Origin: Thermithiobacillus plumbiphilus
GTDB taxonomy: Bacteria > Pseudomonadota > Gammaproteobacteria > Acidithiobacillales > Thermithiobacillaceae
Reading direction: 5' to 3'
Assembly (NCBI RefSeq): GCF_038070005.1
Contig: NZ_JBBPCO010000008.1
Location: 60,777-124,776, forward strand
Length of the DNA: 64,000 nt
Shown in pieces: positions 26,246 to 36,436 of the stretch. Numbering within the stretch: position 1 is the stretch's first letter; every line of letters starts with the position of its first letter. The translations under genes and the position numbers were made by a program. The notes beneath the pieces were generated by a model, which saw only the letters and a program-made list of their open reading frames with translations, ran no database searches and was not told the origin of the DNA.

Positions 26246-28326
26246 TTATCTACCCTGCATCAAGGAGAAATCGGCCACCTGCAGGAATGCATTGCGCAGG
26301 GTGCCGATCAGAGCCAGGCGATTGGCGCGCACCTGCGGATCCTCATCCATGACCATCACCTCATCGAAAAAGCGGTCCACCGGCGCGCGCAGGGCTGCCA
26401 GCAGGTCCAGTGCGGCGCCGTAATCAGCCTGTTGCATCAAGTCCGCCACCGGGGGCTGCAGGGCCTGCCATTCGCGCCACAACTCGATTTCAGCCGGTGC
26501 CAGCAACAGGCGTTCCTGAACCGCGCCGGTATGCTCGATGGCTTCCTTGCGCAGAATATTCCCGATGCGCTTGTTGGCGGCGGCCAGTGCCTCGGCTTCG
26601 GGGCGCTGGCGAAAGCGGCTCAGGGCCTCCAGGCGATTGCGGGCATCCAGGGGATCTGCAGGTCGCAGGCTGAGCACGGCCTCCACCAGGTCGGCGGAAA
26701 AGCCTTCCTCGCGGAAAAAGACCCGCTGGCGTTCCAGGAAAAAATCAAGGAGCTGGTCAGCAAAGCCGGGGTGCTTGTCCCCGAAGGCCGGGCCGTAAGC
26801 CGAGGCCGCAACCCCAATCGCTTGGGGCAGATCCAGCGGGACATTGCCTTCCAGCAGGATGCGCAGGATGCCCAGCGCGGCGCGGCGCAGGGCAAAGGGG
26901 TCCTTGTCTCCGGTCGGGATCTGGCCAAGACCAAAGAACCCGGCCAGGGTGTCGAGCTTGTCCGCCAGCGACAGGGCCTGGGCGCCTGGATCCAGCGGAA
27001 TGGCATCACCGCGGCCTGCCGGAGCATAGTGCCCGCTGATGGCGCTGCTCACTTCACTGGTTTCGCCATCATGTGCTGCATAGTAGCCGCCCATGATGCC
27101 CTGCAGCTCCGGAAACTCGCTGACCATGCCGGTGAGCAGGTCGCATTTGCACAGCTCCGCTGCCCTTTGTACCGCCTGGGCATCCGCCTGAACCGCATTC
27201 GCCAGTACCGGCGCCAGGCGCACGAGCCGCCCGCTTTTTGCCAGCAGACTGCCCAGGCCACGCTGAAACAGCACCTGCTCCAGTTCGGGGCGGCGCGAGG
27301 CGAGGGTGCGCTTGCGGTCCTCGTTCCAGAAGAATTCGGCGTCGGCCAGGCGGGCGCGCAACACGCGGCTGTTGCCGTGGATCACGGCCGCCGGGTCACG
27401 GCTTTCGAGGTTGGCGACGAAGATGAATCGATTCAGTAGCGCCTTGTCAGAGCCCGGGCGGCGCAGGGGGAAGTAGCGCTGATGCTGCATCATCACGGTG
27501 GTCAGCACTTCCGGCGGAATGGCGAGATAGCCTTCCTCGAAGGCGCCCGCCAGCACCACCGGCCATTCCACCAGGCCGGTGACCTCGTCGAGCAGGGCAT
27601 CCGGCATCAGCGCCAGCCCGTCCAGTTCGCTGGCAAGCCGCCGCACAGCGTCATCGATGTATTGGCGCCGCGCCCTGAAATCCGCCATGACCTTGCCTGC
27701 CAGCAGGCAGTCGGCATAGTGGGCAGGTTCGGCAATGCGCAGCGCCTGCGGGTGCATGACCCGATGCCCCTGGCTCAGGTCGCCGGCCTGCAGCTCGAAG
27801 CAGTGCAGCGGTAGCGTCACGCCGCCAAGGCGCGCGAGCATCCACTGCACCGGACGCACGAAGCTTGCCTGTGAGCTACCCCAGCGCATGCGCTTGCGTA
27901 GCGGCAGCCGGTTGATCACTTGTGGAATGAGCTCCAGCAGCACCTCTGCCGTGGGGCGCCCGGCCTCGACTTGCCGGTAGACCAGGAACTCGCCCTTGTC
28001 GAGCGTCATCCGCTCCAGCTGCGTTACCTCCACCTTGTTGGAGCGGGCGAAGCCCTGGGTTGCCGGCGTGGGCTTGCCGTCGGCATCGAAGGCCCTTTCC
28101 AGCGCCGGACCGCGCTTGATCACTTCGCGGGTTGCCTGCTCACCGGCCACATGGCGCAGGAGAACCGCGATCCGGCGCGGGCTGGCGAATCGCTGGCATT
28201 CGCCCGCGCTGATCTGCGCCTCGTCCAGAGCCGCGAGCAGACCATCAGCCAGGGCTTGGGCCAGTAATTGCTGGTCCTTTGCCGGAATCTCCTCGCAGCC
28301 GATCTCCAGAATCAGGTCATGATGCG

Positions 28327-28330
<4 letters not shown>
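26246..28330 (-). CDS. glyS: Glycyl-tRNA synthetase beta subunit
   Basis: Beta subunit of the alpha2beta2 glycyl-tRNA synthetase; it binds tRNA-Gly and carries HD-like and anticodon-binding regions. The protein is 694 residues (E. coli 689). The N-terminus [20 protein letters not shown]-like [11 protein letters not shown] and the C-terminal [19 protein letters not shown]-like segment fit the family. The start at 28330 overlaps the glyQ stop as ATGA; the frame is open to 28489 but that region lies inside glyQ. Confidence 0.97.
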
Positions 28331-29202
<872 letters not shown>

Positions 29203-29383
29203 GCTGATTCTCTTGTCTGGTGTGGTCCGGGCGGCTGCCGGCGCTTTGTCTGCGGGTATTATCTGAACAAAGTCGCTTGACGTCAAAAGCACCGATCATT
29301 GACGATGCTTTCTGGTTCCGGTGCCAGCATCGTTCTCGATCGTTGTTGACAGTTCCGATAAAACTGATAAAAGGAGGTCGGTC

Positions 29384-29878
29384 ATGGCAACAAAACGGAT
29401 TCTAAGTGCGAAGACGCTCTATATCATAGCCTTGGCAATTTTCGTCGTCTGGGCCACGCTCAATTATTTCTGGAACCCCTTCCGCCAGGGGGATGTCACC
29501 GAGACGCAAAAGGCCGCCATGCGGGCCAATTTCGAGCGCGCCGTGCAGGTGGTCCGGTCCGACCTTGCACGGGTCCAGCAGGGCGGGGCCACGCACCCGG
29601 ATATCGTGGCCTATCTCAACCAGATCTACCCCGAGGGTTCTCCACTCAATCCCGAGCATCCGGCATTCATCGTGCTGAACGCGAATGTCACGGAACCCCA
29701 GGATGACGGTCAGACCATGATCAGCCCGGGCAATGTCCTGGATGCCTACCGCAAGGGCCAGCCGGTGACGGTCACCCCGGCCCCGGCCTTGCAGAAGTTA
29801 GAGGCGGGCATCAGTTACACGTCCATCGAGACCAAGGCCGGTGGTGGTGCGGGACCCATCGAGCAACCGCAACAGTAA
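29384..29878 (+). CDS. Uncharacterised single-pass membrane protein
   Basis: A 164-residue protein with one N-terminal membrane helix (about 9-27, [19 protein letters not shown]) and a soluble periplasmic part: a helical [19 protein letters not shown], a conserved-looking [25 protein letters not shown], and a low-complexity Gly/Gln tail. I recognise no family. AAAGGAGGT 6 bases before the ATG makes the start secure. It ends 11 bases before rimO and is probably co-transcribed with it, with no evident link to ribosome modification. Confidence 0.75.
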   Translation: MATKRILSAKTLYIIALAIFVVWATLNYFWNPFRQGDVTETQKAAMRANFERAVQVVRSDLARVQQGGATHPDIVAYLNQIYPEGSPLNPEHPAFIVLNANVTEPQDDGQTMISPGNVLDAYRKGQPVTVTPAPALQKLEAGISYTSIETKAGGGAGPIEQPQQ

Positions 29879-29889
29879 TTGAGGTTTTC

Positions 29890-31245
29890 GTGATAAAGAA
29901 GAAGTCTGTTGCATCCCACGCTCCCCGCGTGGGTTTTGTCTCCCTGGGCTGTCCCAAGGCCCTGGTGGATTCCGAACGCATTCTGACCCAGCTACGGGCC
30001 GAGGGCTATCAGATCGCCCCGAGCTACGAAGATGCCGATGTCGTGGTGGTCAATACCTGCGGCTTCATCGATGATGCCGTCGAGGAGTCGCTGGACGCCA
30101 TTGGCGAGGCGCTGGCCGAGAATGGCCGGGTCATTGTCACGGGATGCCTTGGGGCGCGCGCCGAGGAGGTCCGCGCCGCGCATCCGCAGGTGCTGGCAGT
30201 TACCGGCCCGCATCAGACCGAGGCGGTCATGGCCGCCGTCCACGAGGCCCTGCCACCGGCGCACGATCCCTTTGTCAGTCTGATTCCGGAGCAGGGCATC
30301 AAGCTGACCCCGCCGCACTATGCCTACCTGAAGATCTCCGAGGGCTGCAATCACCGTTGCAGCTTCTGCATCATCCCGAGCATGCGTGGCGACCTGGTCA
30401 GCCGACCGGCGGGCGAGGTGCTGCGCGAGGCGGAGAATCTGGTGAAGGCGGGCGTCCGGGAATTGCTGGTGATTTCCCAGGACACCAGCGCCTATGGCGT
30501 GGATCTGAAGTACCGGACCGATTTCTGGGACGGCCGCCCGGTGAAGACGCGCATCACCGAACTGGCCCGGCAACTGGGAACGCTCGGCGCATGGGTGCGG
30601 CTGCACTACGTCTATCCCTATCCGCATGTGGCGGAACTGATGCCGCTGATGGCGGAGGGGCTGATCCTGCCTTATCTCGATGTGCCGCTGCAGCATGCCA
30701 GCCCGGCCATCCTCAAGGCCATGCGCCGGCCGGGCCGGGCCGAAAGCCAGCTTGAGACCATCGCGCGCTGGCGCGAGATCTGTCCGGAACTGGTGATCCG
30801 CAGTACATTCATCACCGGGTTCCCGGGTGAGACCGAGGCGGATTTCGAGCTACTGCTGGACTTTCTTGATGAAGCGCGCCTGGACCGGGTGGGCTGCTTT
30901 ACCTACTCCGAGGTGGAGGGTGCCGCGGCCAATGACTTGCCCGGCATGGTGCCGGCCGAGGTCCGCGAGGAGCGCAAGGCGCGGCTCATGGCCCTGCAGG
31001 CACAGATCAGTGCGGAAAAGCTTGCCACCCAGGTCGGGCGCAGCATCGAAGTGCTGATCGACGAGGTGGATCCGGTCGAGGATCTCGCCATCGGCCGGAG
31101 CTTTCGCGACGCACCGGAAATCGATGGTGTGGTATTCGTGGAAGGTGCTGCTGGGGCGCGAGTGGGGGATCTGCTCAGGGCGAAGGTGCGGGAAGCTACC
31201 GAGCATGATCTGCTCGCCCGCTGGTCAGGAGATCCCGCGGCCTGA
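29890..31245 (+). CDS. rimO: Ribosomal protein S12 methylthiotransferase RimO
   Basis: Radical-SAM enzyme that adds a methylthio group to Asp89 of ribosomal protein S12. The protein is 451 residues. The N-terminal UPF0004 domain has cysteines in [18 protein letters not shown] and VTGCLGARA (second cluster), the radical SAM core has the C-x3-C-x2-C motif [15 protein letters not shown], and a C-terminal TRAM domain follows ([10 protein letters not shown]). The GTG start at 29890 has a TTGAGG site. Convergent with the Roadblock gene. Confidence 0.96.
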   Translation: MIKKKSVASHAPRVGFVSLGCPKALVDSERILTQLRAEGYQIAPSYEDADVVVVNTCGFIDDAVEESLDAIGEALAENGRVIVTGCLGARAEEVRAAHPQVLAVTGPHQTEAVMAAVHEALPPAHDPFVSLIPEQGIKLTPPHYAYLKISEGCNHRCSFCIIPSMRGDLVSRPAGEVLREAENLVKAGVRELLVISQDTSAYGVDLKYRTDFWDGRPVKTRITELARQLGTLGAWVRLHYVYPYPHVAELMPLMAEGLILPYLDVPLQHASPAILKAMRRPGRAESQLETIARWREICPELVIRSTFITGFPGETEADFELLLDFLDEARLDRVGCFTYSEVEGAAANDLPGMVPAEVREERKARLMALQAQISAEKLATQVGRSIEVLIDEVDPVEDLAIGRSFRDAPEIDGVVFVEGAAGARVGDLLRAKVREATEHDLLARWSGDPAA

Positions 31246-31255
31246 GCACGCCGCG

Positions 31256-31281
31256 GGCCGGCCTGTCCTCATGGGCCGGCC
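31256..31281. terminator. Hairpin after rimO
   Basis: GGCCGGCC occurs at 31256-31263 and 31274-31281; being self-complementary, the two copies can pair as an 8-bp stem with a 10-base loop, and each could also cruciform alone. It lies 11 bases after the rimO stop and before the convergent Roadblock gene end at 31313. No U-tract; a weak bidirectional terminator is plausible. Confidence 0.4.
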
Positions 31282-31312
31282 GGTATTGAGTCCGGGGTGA
31301 AGCAGTATGGGC

Positions 31313-31675
31313 TTACAGCAACTCGGAGATGTTGGCCGCCGCACGCTTGGCGTCCAGGAACACCAGACCGAGCTTTGCCTCTTTGCGGGCGATCACCGTC
31401 AGGACTGCGTCCCGTCCAGCATGGATCAGGAGGATGTATCCGTTTTCGCCCTTGACCATGACCTGTTCCAGTTCTCCGCGGCTCAGCTCCGCAGCTGTGC
31501 GGTCGCCGAGCGACAGCATGGCGGCGGACATGGCGCCCACGCGGTCCTCATCCATACCGACCGACAGCATGGAGGCAATGGTCAAACCGTCGGTGGAAAT
31601 CACCGCTGAGGCCTCTACATCGGCCGAGGTTCCATTGAGGTCGCTAAGGACGGATTTGAGCATTTGTTCGCGCAT
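31313..31675 (-). CDS. Roadblock/LC7 domain protein (MglB/CvnB-like)
   Basis: A 120-residue protein that is a single Roadblock/LC7 domain: ADVEASAVISTDGLTIASML at about 18-37, DRVGAMSAAMLSLGDRTAAEL, a Gly-containing turn in VKGENGYILLIHAG, and a C-terminal helix AKLGLVFLDAKRAAANI. MglB and CvnB proteins of this kind dimerise and act as GTPase-activating partners for MglA-like or CvnD-like small GTPases, one of which is encoded about 740 bases upstream in the same cluster. Start supported by GGGAGA; a Met five residues in is also possible. A hairpin precedes the ribosome-binding site. Confidence 0.92.
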   Translation of the reverse strand: MREQMLKSVLSDLNGTSADVEASAVISTDGLTIASMLSVGMDEDRVGAMSAAMLSLGDRTAAELSRGELEQVMVKGENGYILLIHAGRDAVLTVIARKEAKLGLVFLDAKRAAANISELL

Positions 31676-31693
31676 TTGGTTTCTCCCGGACGC

Positions 31694-31716
31694 GCCCAGG
31701 TTTCGCGGACCTGGGC
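31694..31716 (-). promoter_or_regulatory. Hairpin in the leader of the Roadblock gene
   Basis: GCCCAGGT and ACCTGGGC pair as an 8-bp perfect stem with a 7-base loop, 18 bases before the Roadblock start and just upstream of its GGGAGA site. It could limit read-through, stabilise the mRNA segment or influence translation. There is a 100-base gap here between two otherwise tightly packed genes. Confidence 0.35.
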
Positions 31717-31775
31717 CTTATTTGTTGTAATATAGGCGATCCGCTCAAAAGAGGGATGCCGTTGATCGAAAAAAA

Positions 31776-32411
31776 TCAGGCATAGCGATTGTTCAGTGCC
31801 TGAACCAGCGTCACGAATTCCTGGTTCTGCAGGCGCGGCGTTTCACCGATCACCAGTACGAAGCTTTGCCGGCCCACATACAGTGGCCAGAAACCAAGTT
31901 CCGCCCGGCCCGCCGGGTCGACCAGCGCCCATGACTCCGAGGCAAGGCTCAGATTGTTCTTGAGTAGCCGCTGATGGCGGTTGTGCAGGGCGAGCAGGTC
32001 GGCCGCCAGTCCCGCCAGTTCTTCAGCCGCTTCATGCGGGTAGCCGCTGGCCGCGAGATAGAAGCCGTTGTCGTCGGCCAGAATCGCCTTTTCCTTGTCC
32101 GAGAGGTTCCCGATCAGGCCGGGCAGGATGTCTTCCAGGCGGTCCTGTACCGCAGGTATGGGGGTTTCGACGCCGCGCAGCATGCCGAGTCGCTGCAGCC
32201 GCAGGATGACCCGCAGGCCTTCTTCCAGCTTTTCCTCACCGGTCCAGGCCAGGACTTCCTCGGTTCCCATTGGTCGGGTTTCGCCGTGGCGCAGGATGTT
32301 GATCAGGGTCTGCCGGTGCTTGTCGGGATTGGGACTGGATATGGCATAAAATGACCCGGCTGGCGTAGCCTGGGCATAGAGTTTTCCCGTGAGGGTGAGT
32401 TCGGCGGCCAT
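31776..32411 (-). CDS. Uncharacterised protein, possible divergent Roadblock C-terminus
   Basis: A 211-residue soluble protein. The N-terminal 95 residues (about 10-95) look like an alpha-helical, winged-helix-like unit (KHRQTLINILRHGE, GEEKLEEGLRVILRLQRLGML). The C-terminal part, from about 112, has the order seen in Roadblock domains: DDNGFYLAASGYPHEAAEELAGLAADL, helix, then an edge strand before VGRQSFVLVIGE. I infer a divergent Roadblock domain fused to a DNA- or protein-binding head. It starts 2 bases after the GTPase stop, so it is translated with it. Exact function unknown. Confidence 0.65.
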   Translation of the reverse strand: MAAELTLTGKLYAQATPAGSFYAISSPNPDKHRQTLINILRHGETRPMGTEEVLAWTGEEKLEEGLRVILRLQRLGMLRGVETPIPAVQDRLEDILPGLIGNLSDKEKAILADDNGFYLAASGYPHEAAEELAGLAADLLALHNRHQRLLKNNLSLASESWALVDPAGRAELGFWPLYVGRQSFVLVIGETPRLQNQEFVTLVQALNNRYA

Positions 32412-32413
32412 GC

Positions 32414-32953
32414 TCAGCCTTCCAGACCAGGGTCGATGGAAAACAGCAGGGCCATGACGAGATTCTTGATGTCATCCTTGCGGCGGCCATCGACCTCGAA
32501 GATCGGGGGGCGCATGCCCATCTGGCTGAGTGCTTCGGCATACTCGCGGATGCTTGGCGAGAGGCTCAGGTCAACCTTGGTGACGCCAATGACCACTGGC
32601 ACGCGCTCGATGAAATCCTTGAAGGCATTGAGAAAAAAGTGCATGTCCTTCATGGGGTTCTTGCGGGAATTATCCAGCATCAATACCAGGCCGAGGCCGC
32701 CCTGCGTCAGGATGTCCCACATGAAGTCGAAGCGTTCCTGACCAGGTGTGCCGTAGAGATGTACCTTGGTGTTTTCGTCCAGGTGCAGGACACCGTAGTC
32801 CATGGCGACCGTGGTGTGTCCCTTGCGGTTCAGGGTCATGTCCGAAGCCGCGGCATCGGTCTTGATCGGCGGCGTATCGCTGATGGCGGTGATGGCGGTG
32901 GTCTTGCCGGCACCTACCGGGCCCGTGAAGATGATCTTGTTGTCCTGTCTCAA
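32414..32953 (-). CDS. Small Ras-like GTPase (COG2229/MglA-CvnD type)
   Basis: A 179-residue Ras-like GTPase. G1 is GPVGAGKTT (11-19); the switch I region has GHTTVAMDYG; G3/switch II is LYGTPGQERFDFMW (hydrophobic residue and Pro instead of the DTAGQ of Ras, typical of this group); G4 is TKVD. MglA-like GTPases set cell polarity and work with Roadblock GAPs, while CvnD-type GTPases form part of receptor-like complexes. Flanked by Roadblock-type genes and a FimV-like gene. No lipidation or membrane signal. The key catalytic Gln is present in GQERF. Confidence 0.92.
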   Translation of the reverse strand: MRQDNKIIFTGPVGAGKTTAITAISDTPPIKTDAAASDMTLNRKGHTTVAMDYGVLHLDENTKVHLYGTPGQERFDFMWDILTQGGLGLVLMLDNSRKNPMKDMHFFLNAFKDFIERVPVVIGVTKVDLSLSPSIREYAEALSQMGMRPPIFEVDGRRKDDIKNLVMALLFSIDPGLEG

Positions 32954-33011
32954 GCGCTGGGCTCCTTATGTTTCATGCGCGCCACTCTGGGCGCGTCTCC
33001 CCGTGAAAGCG

Positions 33012-34145
33012 TCAAATACCGGCAATCTTTTTGAGCAGGCGGCTCAGGAATCCACGTTTCTGCGGTGCGGCAGTGGATTGCTGTGGCGCTGCTTGCGCAT
33101 GTGTCTGGGTGCCTGTTGGCACCGCCGTGCCGGTGTTCGCCTGGGGCAGGACCAGTAGTTCCAGGCTGTGGCTGGCTGCCAGGAAGTTGAAGAGATCCTT
33201 GGGCGGAATTTGCAACATCCTTGAGGTCAGTACCGGGTTGACCGGGGAGCGGGTCAGGAAGGCCGCCATGCGCAGGGCGCCTGGGATGGGTGCCAGCCGG
33301 GTCAGATTCGGCCAGTATTTCAGCTGTACCGGCGTATTGAGTCGCAGGGTGCGGATCAGCCGGCCGTTGGCGCTCCAGATCGCTATCTGCCAGATCAGGG
33401 CGTCGAGCGGCTGGCGGCTGCCTGCCTTGAAATCATCACCAAGCTTGGGCGTGCGGGCCCGAAAGGCGCCGTTGTCCTGACTACAGAGTGCTTCGAGCCG
33501 GGCGGGCTCCACCAGGAGTTGTACCTCGTTGCTGCCAGGATGGGCGATGAGCAGCGGCGTGCCGCCTGCGTCCTGGATGATGGCCGAGATCCTGTCGCGC
33601 TGGACCATGTGCAGCAGGCCGAGCAGACCATGGGCCGGGTCGAAGTAGGTGACATCCTCCGGGCGTATGCTGACCGGCTGGCTAACCGCGGCACTGGCGG
33701 AAGCTGCCCCGGATGGCGCTTCGGCTTTCACGGGGCTGGCCGGGGCCTCCTGGAGCGGGGCAGGCGCGGGTGCGGCCAGAGCGGTCTCTGCCGCCGCAAC
33801 CTGGAACTTGCCGCTACGCAGGGTTTCCAGTTGCGGAAACAGGCTTTCCATGCGAACCGGTTTTTTCAGGACGGGTGCTGGCGCCTGGGCTTGTTCGGCG
33901 GCGGAAACGATGAGCGCTGGCAAGAGGGGGTGTTCGCTGCGGAAGCGCCGCCATAACTCGGCGCCATCCGGGCTGTCGATGTCGACGATGGCCAGATCCG
34001 CATGCTGGCCAGCATCGCCATCCACCATGCGGTAGCTGGCTTTGTTGTGCATCTTGAACGCCATGCGGAATACGGCCTGTTTGCGCGCGTCCATGCCCAC
34101 GGCAAGAACCAGGATTTCATTGTTCGGTATAGGGTTTGGAGTCAT
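33012..34145 (-). CDS. Degenerate receiver protein with Pro/Ala linker and unknown C-domain
   Basis: A 377-residue protein in three parts. Residues about 8-105 resemble a response-regulator receiver: a hydrophobic strand (ILVLAVGMD), a candidate phosphorylation site in LAIVDIDSPDG, VSA after strand four, and a Lys in VLKKPV. The N-terminal acidic pair that binds metal is absent, so it may not be phosphorylated. A Pro/Ala-rich linker follows (about 115-160). The C-terminal domain (about 165-335) resembles no family I know; the tail is Gln/Ala-rich ending in KKIAGI. It lies between the FimV-like gene (8 bases) and the GTPase gene (58 bases). Confidence 0.65.
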   Translation of the reverse strand: MTPNPIPNNEILVLAVGMDARKQAVFRMAFKMHNKASYRMVDGDAGQHADLAIVDIDSPDGAELWRRFRSEHPLLPALIVSAAEQAQAPAPVLKKPVRMESLFPQLETLRSGKFQVAAAETALAAPAPAPLQEAPASPVKAEAPSGAASASAAVSQPVSIRPEDVTYFDPAHGLLGLLHMVQRDRISAIIQDAGGTPLLIAHPGSNEVQLLVEPARLEALCSQDNGAFRARTPKLGDDFKAGSRQPLDALIWQIAIWSANGRLIRTLRLNTPVQLKYWPNLTRLAPIPGALRMAAFLTRSPVNPVLTSRMLQIPPKDLFNFLAASHSLELLVLPQANTGTAVPTGTQTHAQAAPQQSTAAPQKRGFLSRLLKKIAGI

Positions 34146-34153
34146 GGGCTTCC

Positions 34154-35710
34154 TCAGACGACGCGTGTTCTTGCCTGGCGCTTCAGGCGTTCACCTGTTT
34201 CCAGCATGAACTGGAGTGTTTCTTCCGGGGGCAGCTTCGCGTGTTGCAGAATGCTTTCGGCGAACAGGCTGTAACGCTGGAGATCGGCGGTACGCTCATA
34301 CATTTCCATCAAGGGGTGGAAATACTGTGTTAGCTGCGGGTCGCGGCTGAGAGTGTCCTCGAGCAGGAAGATGGCTTCCTCGACCTGGCCAAAGTCGAGC
34401 AGCTGGTCAAATTCCTGCAGGATGTGATCGCCATTGTCGCTGCGCGATACACTGTAACCGGAACGGACCCGCTCCTCCACCAGCGCGGGATGACTGAAAG
34501 GAATGGCGGCCAGGGGGATGTTCAATCCCCAGTCGCCTGCCAGGCTGGCCAGACCGCCCTCGCGTTGATCGACATCGCCCAGCTGTAACAGCAAGGGGTG
34601 CTCGCCCAGTTTGCGGCCCAGCCCCAGCAGACGCTCCCGCAGGTCCTTGCCGGCTCCCCAGAGCGTCAGGTAGAGCGACAGCAGGGATTCGGCATAGTGA
34701 TTGGTGCGACGCAGCTGAAACAGGATCTTCAGCAGTGCCACGTGATAGCCGAGCTTGCGCGGCTCGAAAAGAATGGCGCGGCGCAGGCCGGCAATCGCCG
34801 GCTCCGGCAAATTCAGTTCCTGATGGATCGCGGCCGCCTGAATGGGGGACATGAAACAATCCACGACCTGGGCCTCCCGGACGCCGAGCGCAGCGGTCAG
34901 CCTGAACTGCCCCTGGACCAGGGGCAGATTTTCCAGGCCGGATGGTGTTGGGCTCCAGGTCGGGCCTGGCTTGTCACTGCCGCTATCCAGTCCGCTCAGG
35001 TCCAGAGGTTCCGGGTTGACGAGCGCCTGCTTGAGCGCGCTCTGTGCCTTGTCGACCGAGCGCGCCAGCTCGGACTCGTCTGGTCGGGCCTGGCTGGCAG
35101 TGGGTTCTCCCTTGAGATCCGGCGCGGGCTGATGCTGGGCCAGGAATGCGTCGACGGCCTCGGGGTCGAGGCCCAGGTAGCTGTCTGCCAGGACCCGCAG
35201 GTGGAGGTTGTCGGGGTCCGCGACCAGGCCGCGCATGATGGTATCCTGGCGCAGTTTGCGATCCGCCGACAGGGTGCAGAGCCGCTCCTGGATCTCCGCA
35301 TAACCGACCATGTCCGGGATTTCCAGATACAGATCCAGCAGGCGCAGGCAGTTGTCGAGGTCTTCCGGGTGGTGCTCGACATGCCAGCGCAGGGTGGTGG
35401 CCGCCTGTTCCAGGTGGCCAAAGGACAGGTAGATCTCGACTTCCTGGAGGGGGTCGACTTCGTATACCTCGGCGGCTCCGGCACTGTCCCCGGATTCATC
35501 GCGGGCCGGTACCCTGGTGTCGGCTGTGAGCTGGGCAGAAGTCGGGATGGAAGACGCGTGGACCGGCGCTTCCGTCTTCAGCAACTGTTTGCGCTGCCGG
35601 AGCTTGAGGAGGATGGCGCCTGGAAGGAGCATCAGCATCAGGGCAATAGTTGCCTTGCTGGCAACGGGAAGCTGCTGGATGCCATCCGTGAGAAGGGTGA
35701 AAGAATCCAT
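34154..35710 (-). CDS. FimV-like TPR membrane protein
   Basis: A 518-residue protein with one membrane helix near the N-terminus (about 18-36, ATIALMLMLLPGAILLKL) and a cytoplasmic region of helical repeats. DPLQEVEIYLSFGHLEQAATTLRWHV resembles the FimV cytoplasmic motif (DP-x-x-E-x-x-x-Y-L-x-x-G-x-x-x-Q-A), and further TPR-like hairpins cover about 380-510. FimV is a polar scaffold in Pseudomonas for type IV pili and flagella; this protein lacks its periplasmic LysM part. It is the first gene of a five-gene leftward cluster with the receiver-like, GTPase and Roadblock genes, suggesting it anchors them. Family membership is likely; location is inferred. Confidence 0.75.
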   Translation of the reverse strand: MDSFTLLTDGIQQLPVASKATIALMLMLLPGAILLKLRQRKQLLKTEAPVHASSIPTSAQLTADTRVPARDESGDSAGAAEVYEVDPLQEVEIYLSFGHLEQAATTLRWHVEHHPEDLDNCLRLLDLYLEIPDMVGYAEIQERLCTLSADRKLRQDTIMRGLVADPDNLHLRVLADSYLGLDPEAVDAFLAQHQPAPDLKGEPTASQARPDESELARSVDKAQSALKQALVNPEPLDLSGLDSGSDKPGPTWSPTPSGLENLPLVQGQFRLTAALGVREAQVVDCFMSPIQAAAIHQELNLPEPAIAGLRRAILFEPRKLGYHVALLKILFQLRRTNHYAESLLSLYLTLWGAGKDLRERLLGLGRKLGEHPLLLQLGDVDQREGGLASLAGDWGLNIPLAAIPFSHPALVEERVRSGYSVSRSDNGDHILQEFDQLLDFGQVEEAIFLLEDTLSRDPQLTQYFHPLMEMYERTADLQRYSLFAESILQHAKLPPEETLQFMLETGERLKRQARTRVV

Positions 35711-35813
35711 TCCTCGCCTTTGGGGTCGCGCCGGGCTTGTTCTTGGTGGTTTTGTCCGTTATGGAATTGTTGCCGGCCGTGTAGTCTTGAACATAGTCGT
35801 TGTGGACAACTTG

Positions 35814-36248
35814 TCAAGACCGCAGGAAATCGGCGATCTGCGCGATGCGTCTGGCGCTGTTGCGCTGGCCCAGGCCGGCTTCTTCCAGGCTCAGGCGGTA
35901 TCCCTGTATGAATTCGGGCAGGGCTTGGACGATGACCATCTGGCGTTCGCGGCTGGCGCCATGCAGCGGCCAGTCGGCGCGCCAGTTGGCACCCGCCTGT
36001 GTGCTGCAGATCGCCGCTCCCCAGCTGTGTTCATGGACGTTCCAGGTGTGATCGCGGATCACCAGGCGATGCTTGTCCGGGGCTGGCGGCAGGCCGGCCA
36101 GCGGGCCGATGTACTCAAGTTGCAGATCGGCCGCGAGATCGACGAGCAGGCGGTGAAGGTGCTTGAGGGCTTCGCGCAGCTCCGTGTGGCCGGGCTGATT
36201 CTGGCCCTGGGCGGCGCTGCGCAGGGTATGAAGAAAGGGCTGCTCCAT
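35814..36248 (-). CDS. Uncharacterised 144-residue protein
   Basis: A soluble protein with helices at both ends and a central part rich in Trp/His (RDHTWNVHEHSWGAAI, NWRADWPLHGA). I recognise no family. Codon usage and the GGAGAGC site before the ATG at 36248 favour this strand over the longer plus-strand frame 35517-36290, which crosses the start of the FimV-like gene. It lies 103 bases upstream of the FimV-like gene in the same direction and may be its operon partner. Function unknown. Confidence 0.6.
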   Translation of the reverse strand: MEQPFLHTLRSAAQGQNQPGHTELREALKHLHRLLVDLAADLQLEYIGPLAGLPPAPDKHRLVIRDHTWNVHEHSWGAAICSTQAGANWRADWPLHGASRERQMVIVQALPEFIQGYRLSLEEAGLGQRNSARRIAQIADFLRS

Positions 36249-36362
36249 GGTGCTCTCCGGAAATCGATGTGCCAGCGGTTTTATCCTTGAAAGCTGCTTA
36301 TTGAACAGGAATTCCGCCCCGCGTGAAAGCGGGCGGGATCCTTGGGCGGCAGGCGGTGTGGC

Positions 36363-36391
36363 TTGGGGCTTTTCCGTGTTTGGGATATACT
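36363..36391 (+). promoter_or_regulatory. Candidate promoter of the kds-lpt-rpoN-pts gene string
   Basis: TTGGGG (36363-36368), a 17-base spacer and TATACT (36386-36391) lie 46 bases before the kdsD start. The -10 box is good and the -35 weak, so an activator or another promoter may contribute. Confidence 0.4.
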
Positions 36392-36436
36392 GCGATGAAT
36401 TTTGCTTTGGCCTTGTATTTTCAGGAAAAAACTCAG

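Noticed and set aside
29346-29372. TTGACA before the gene at 29384 as a promoter -35
   Set aside because: No acceptable -10 hexamer at 16-18 base spacing; the downstream AT-rich stretch is at 13 bases.
35517-36290. 257-codon plus-strand frame between the FimV-like gene and kdsD
   Set aside because: It crosses the start of the FimV-like gene and overlaps a minus-strand gene with a better ribosome-binding site; composition is not protein-like.
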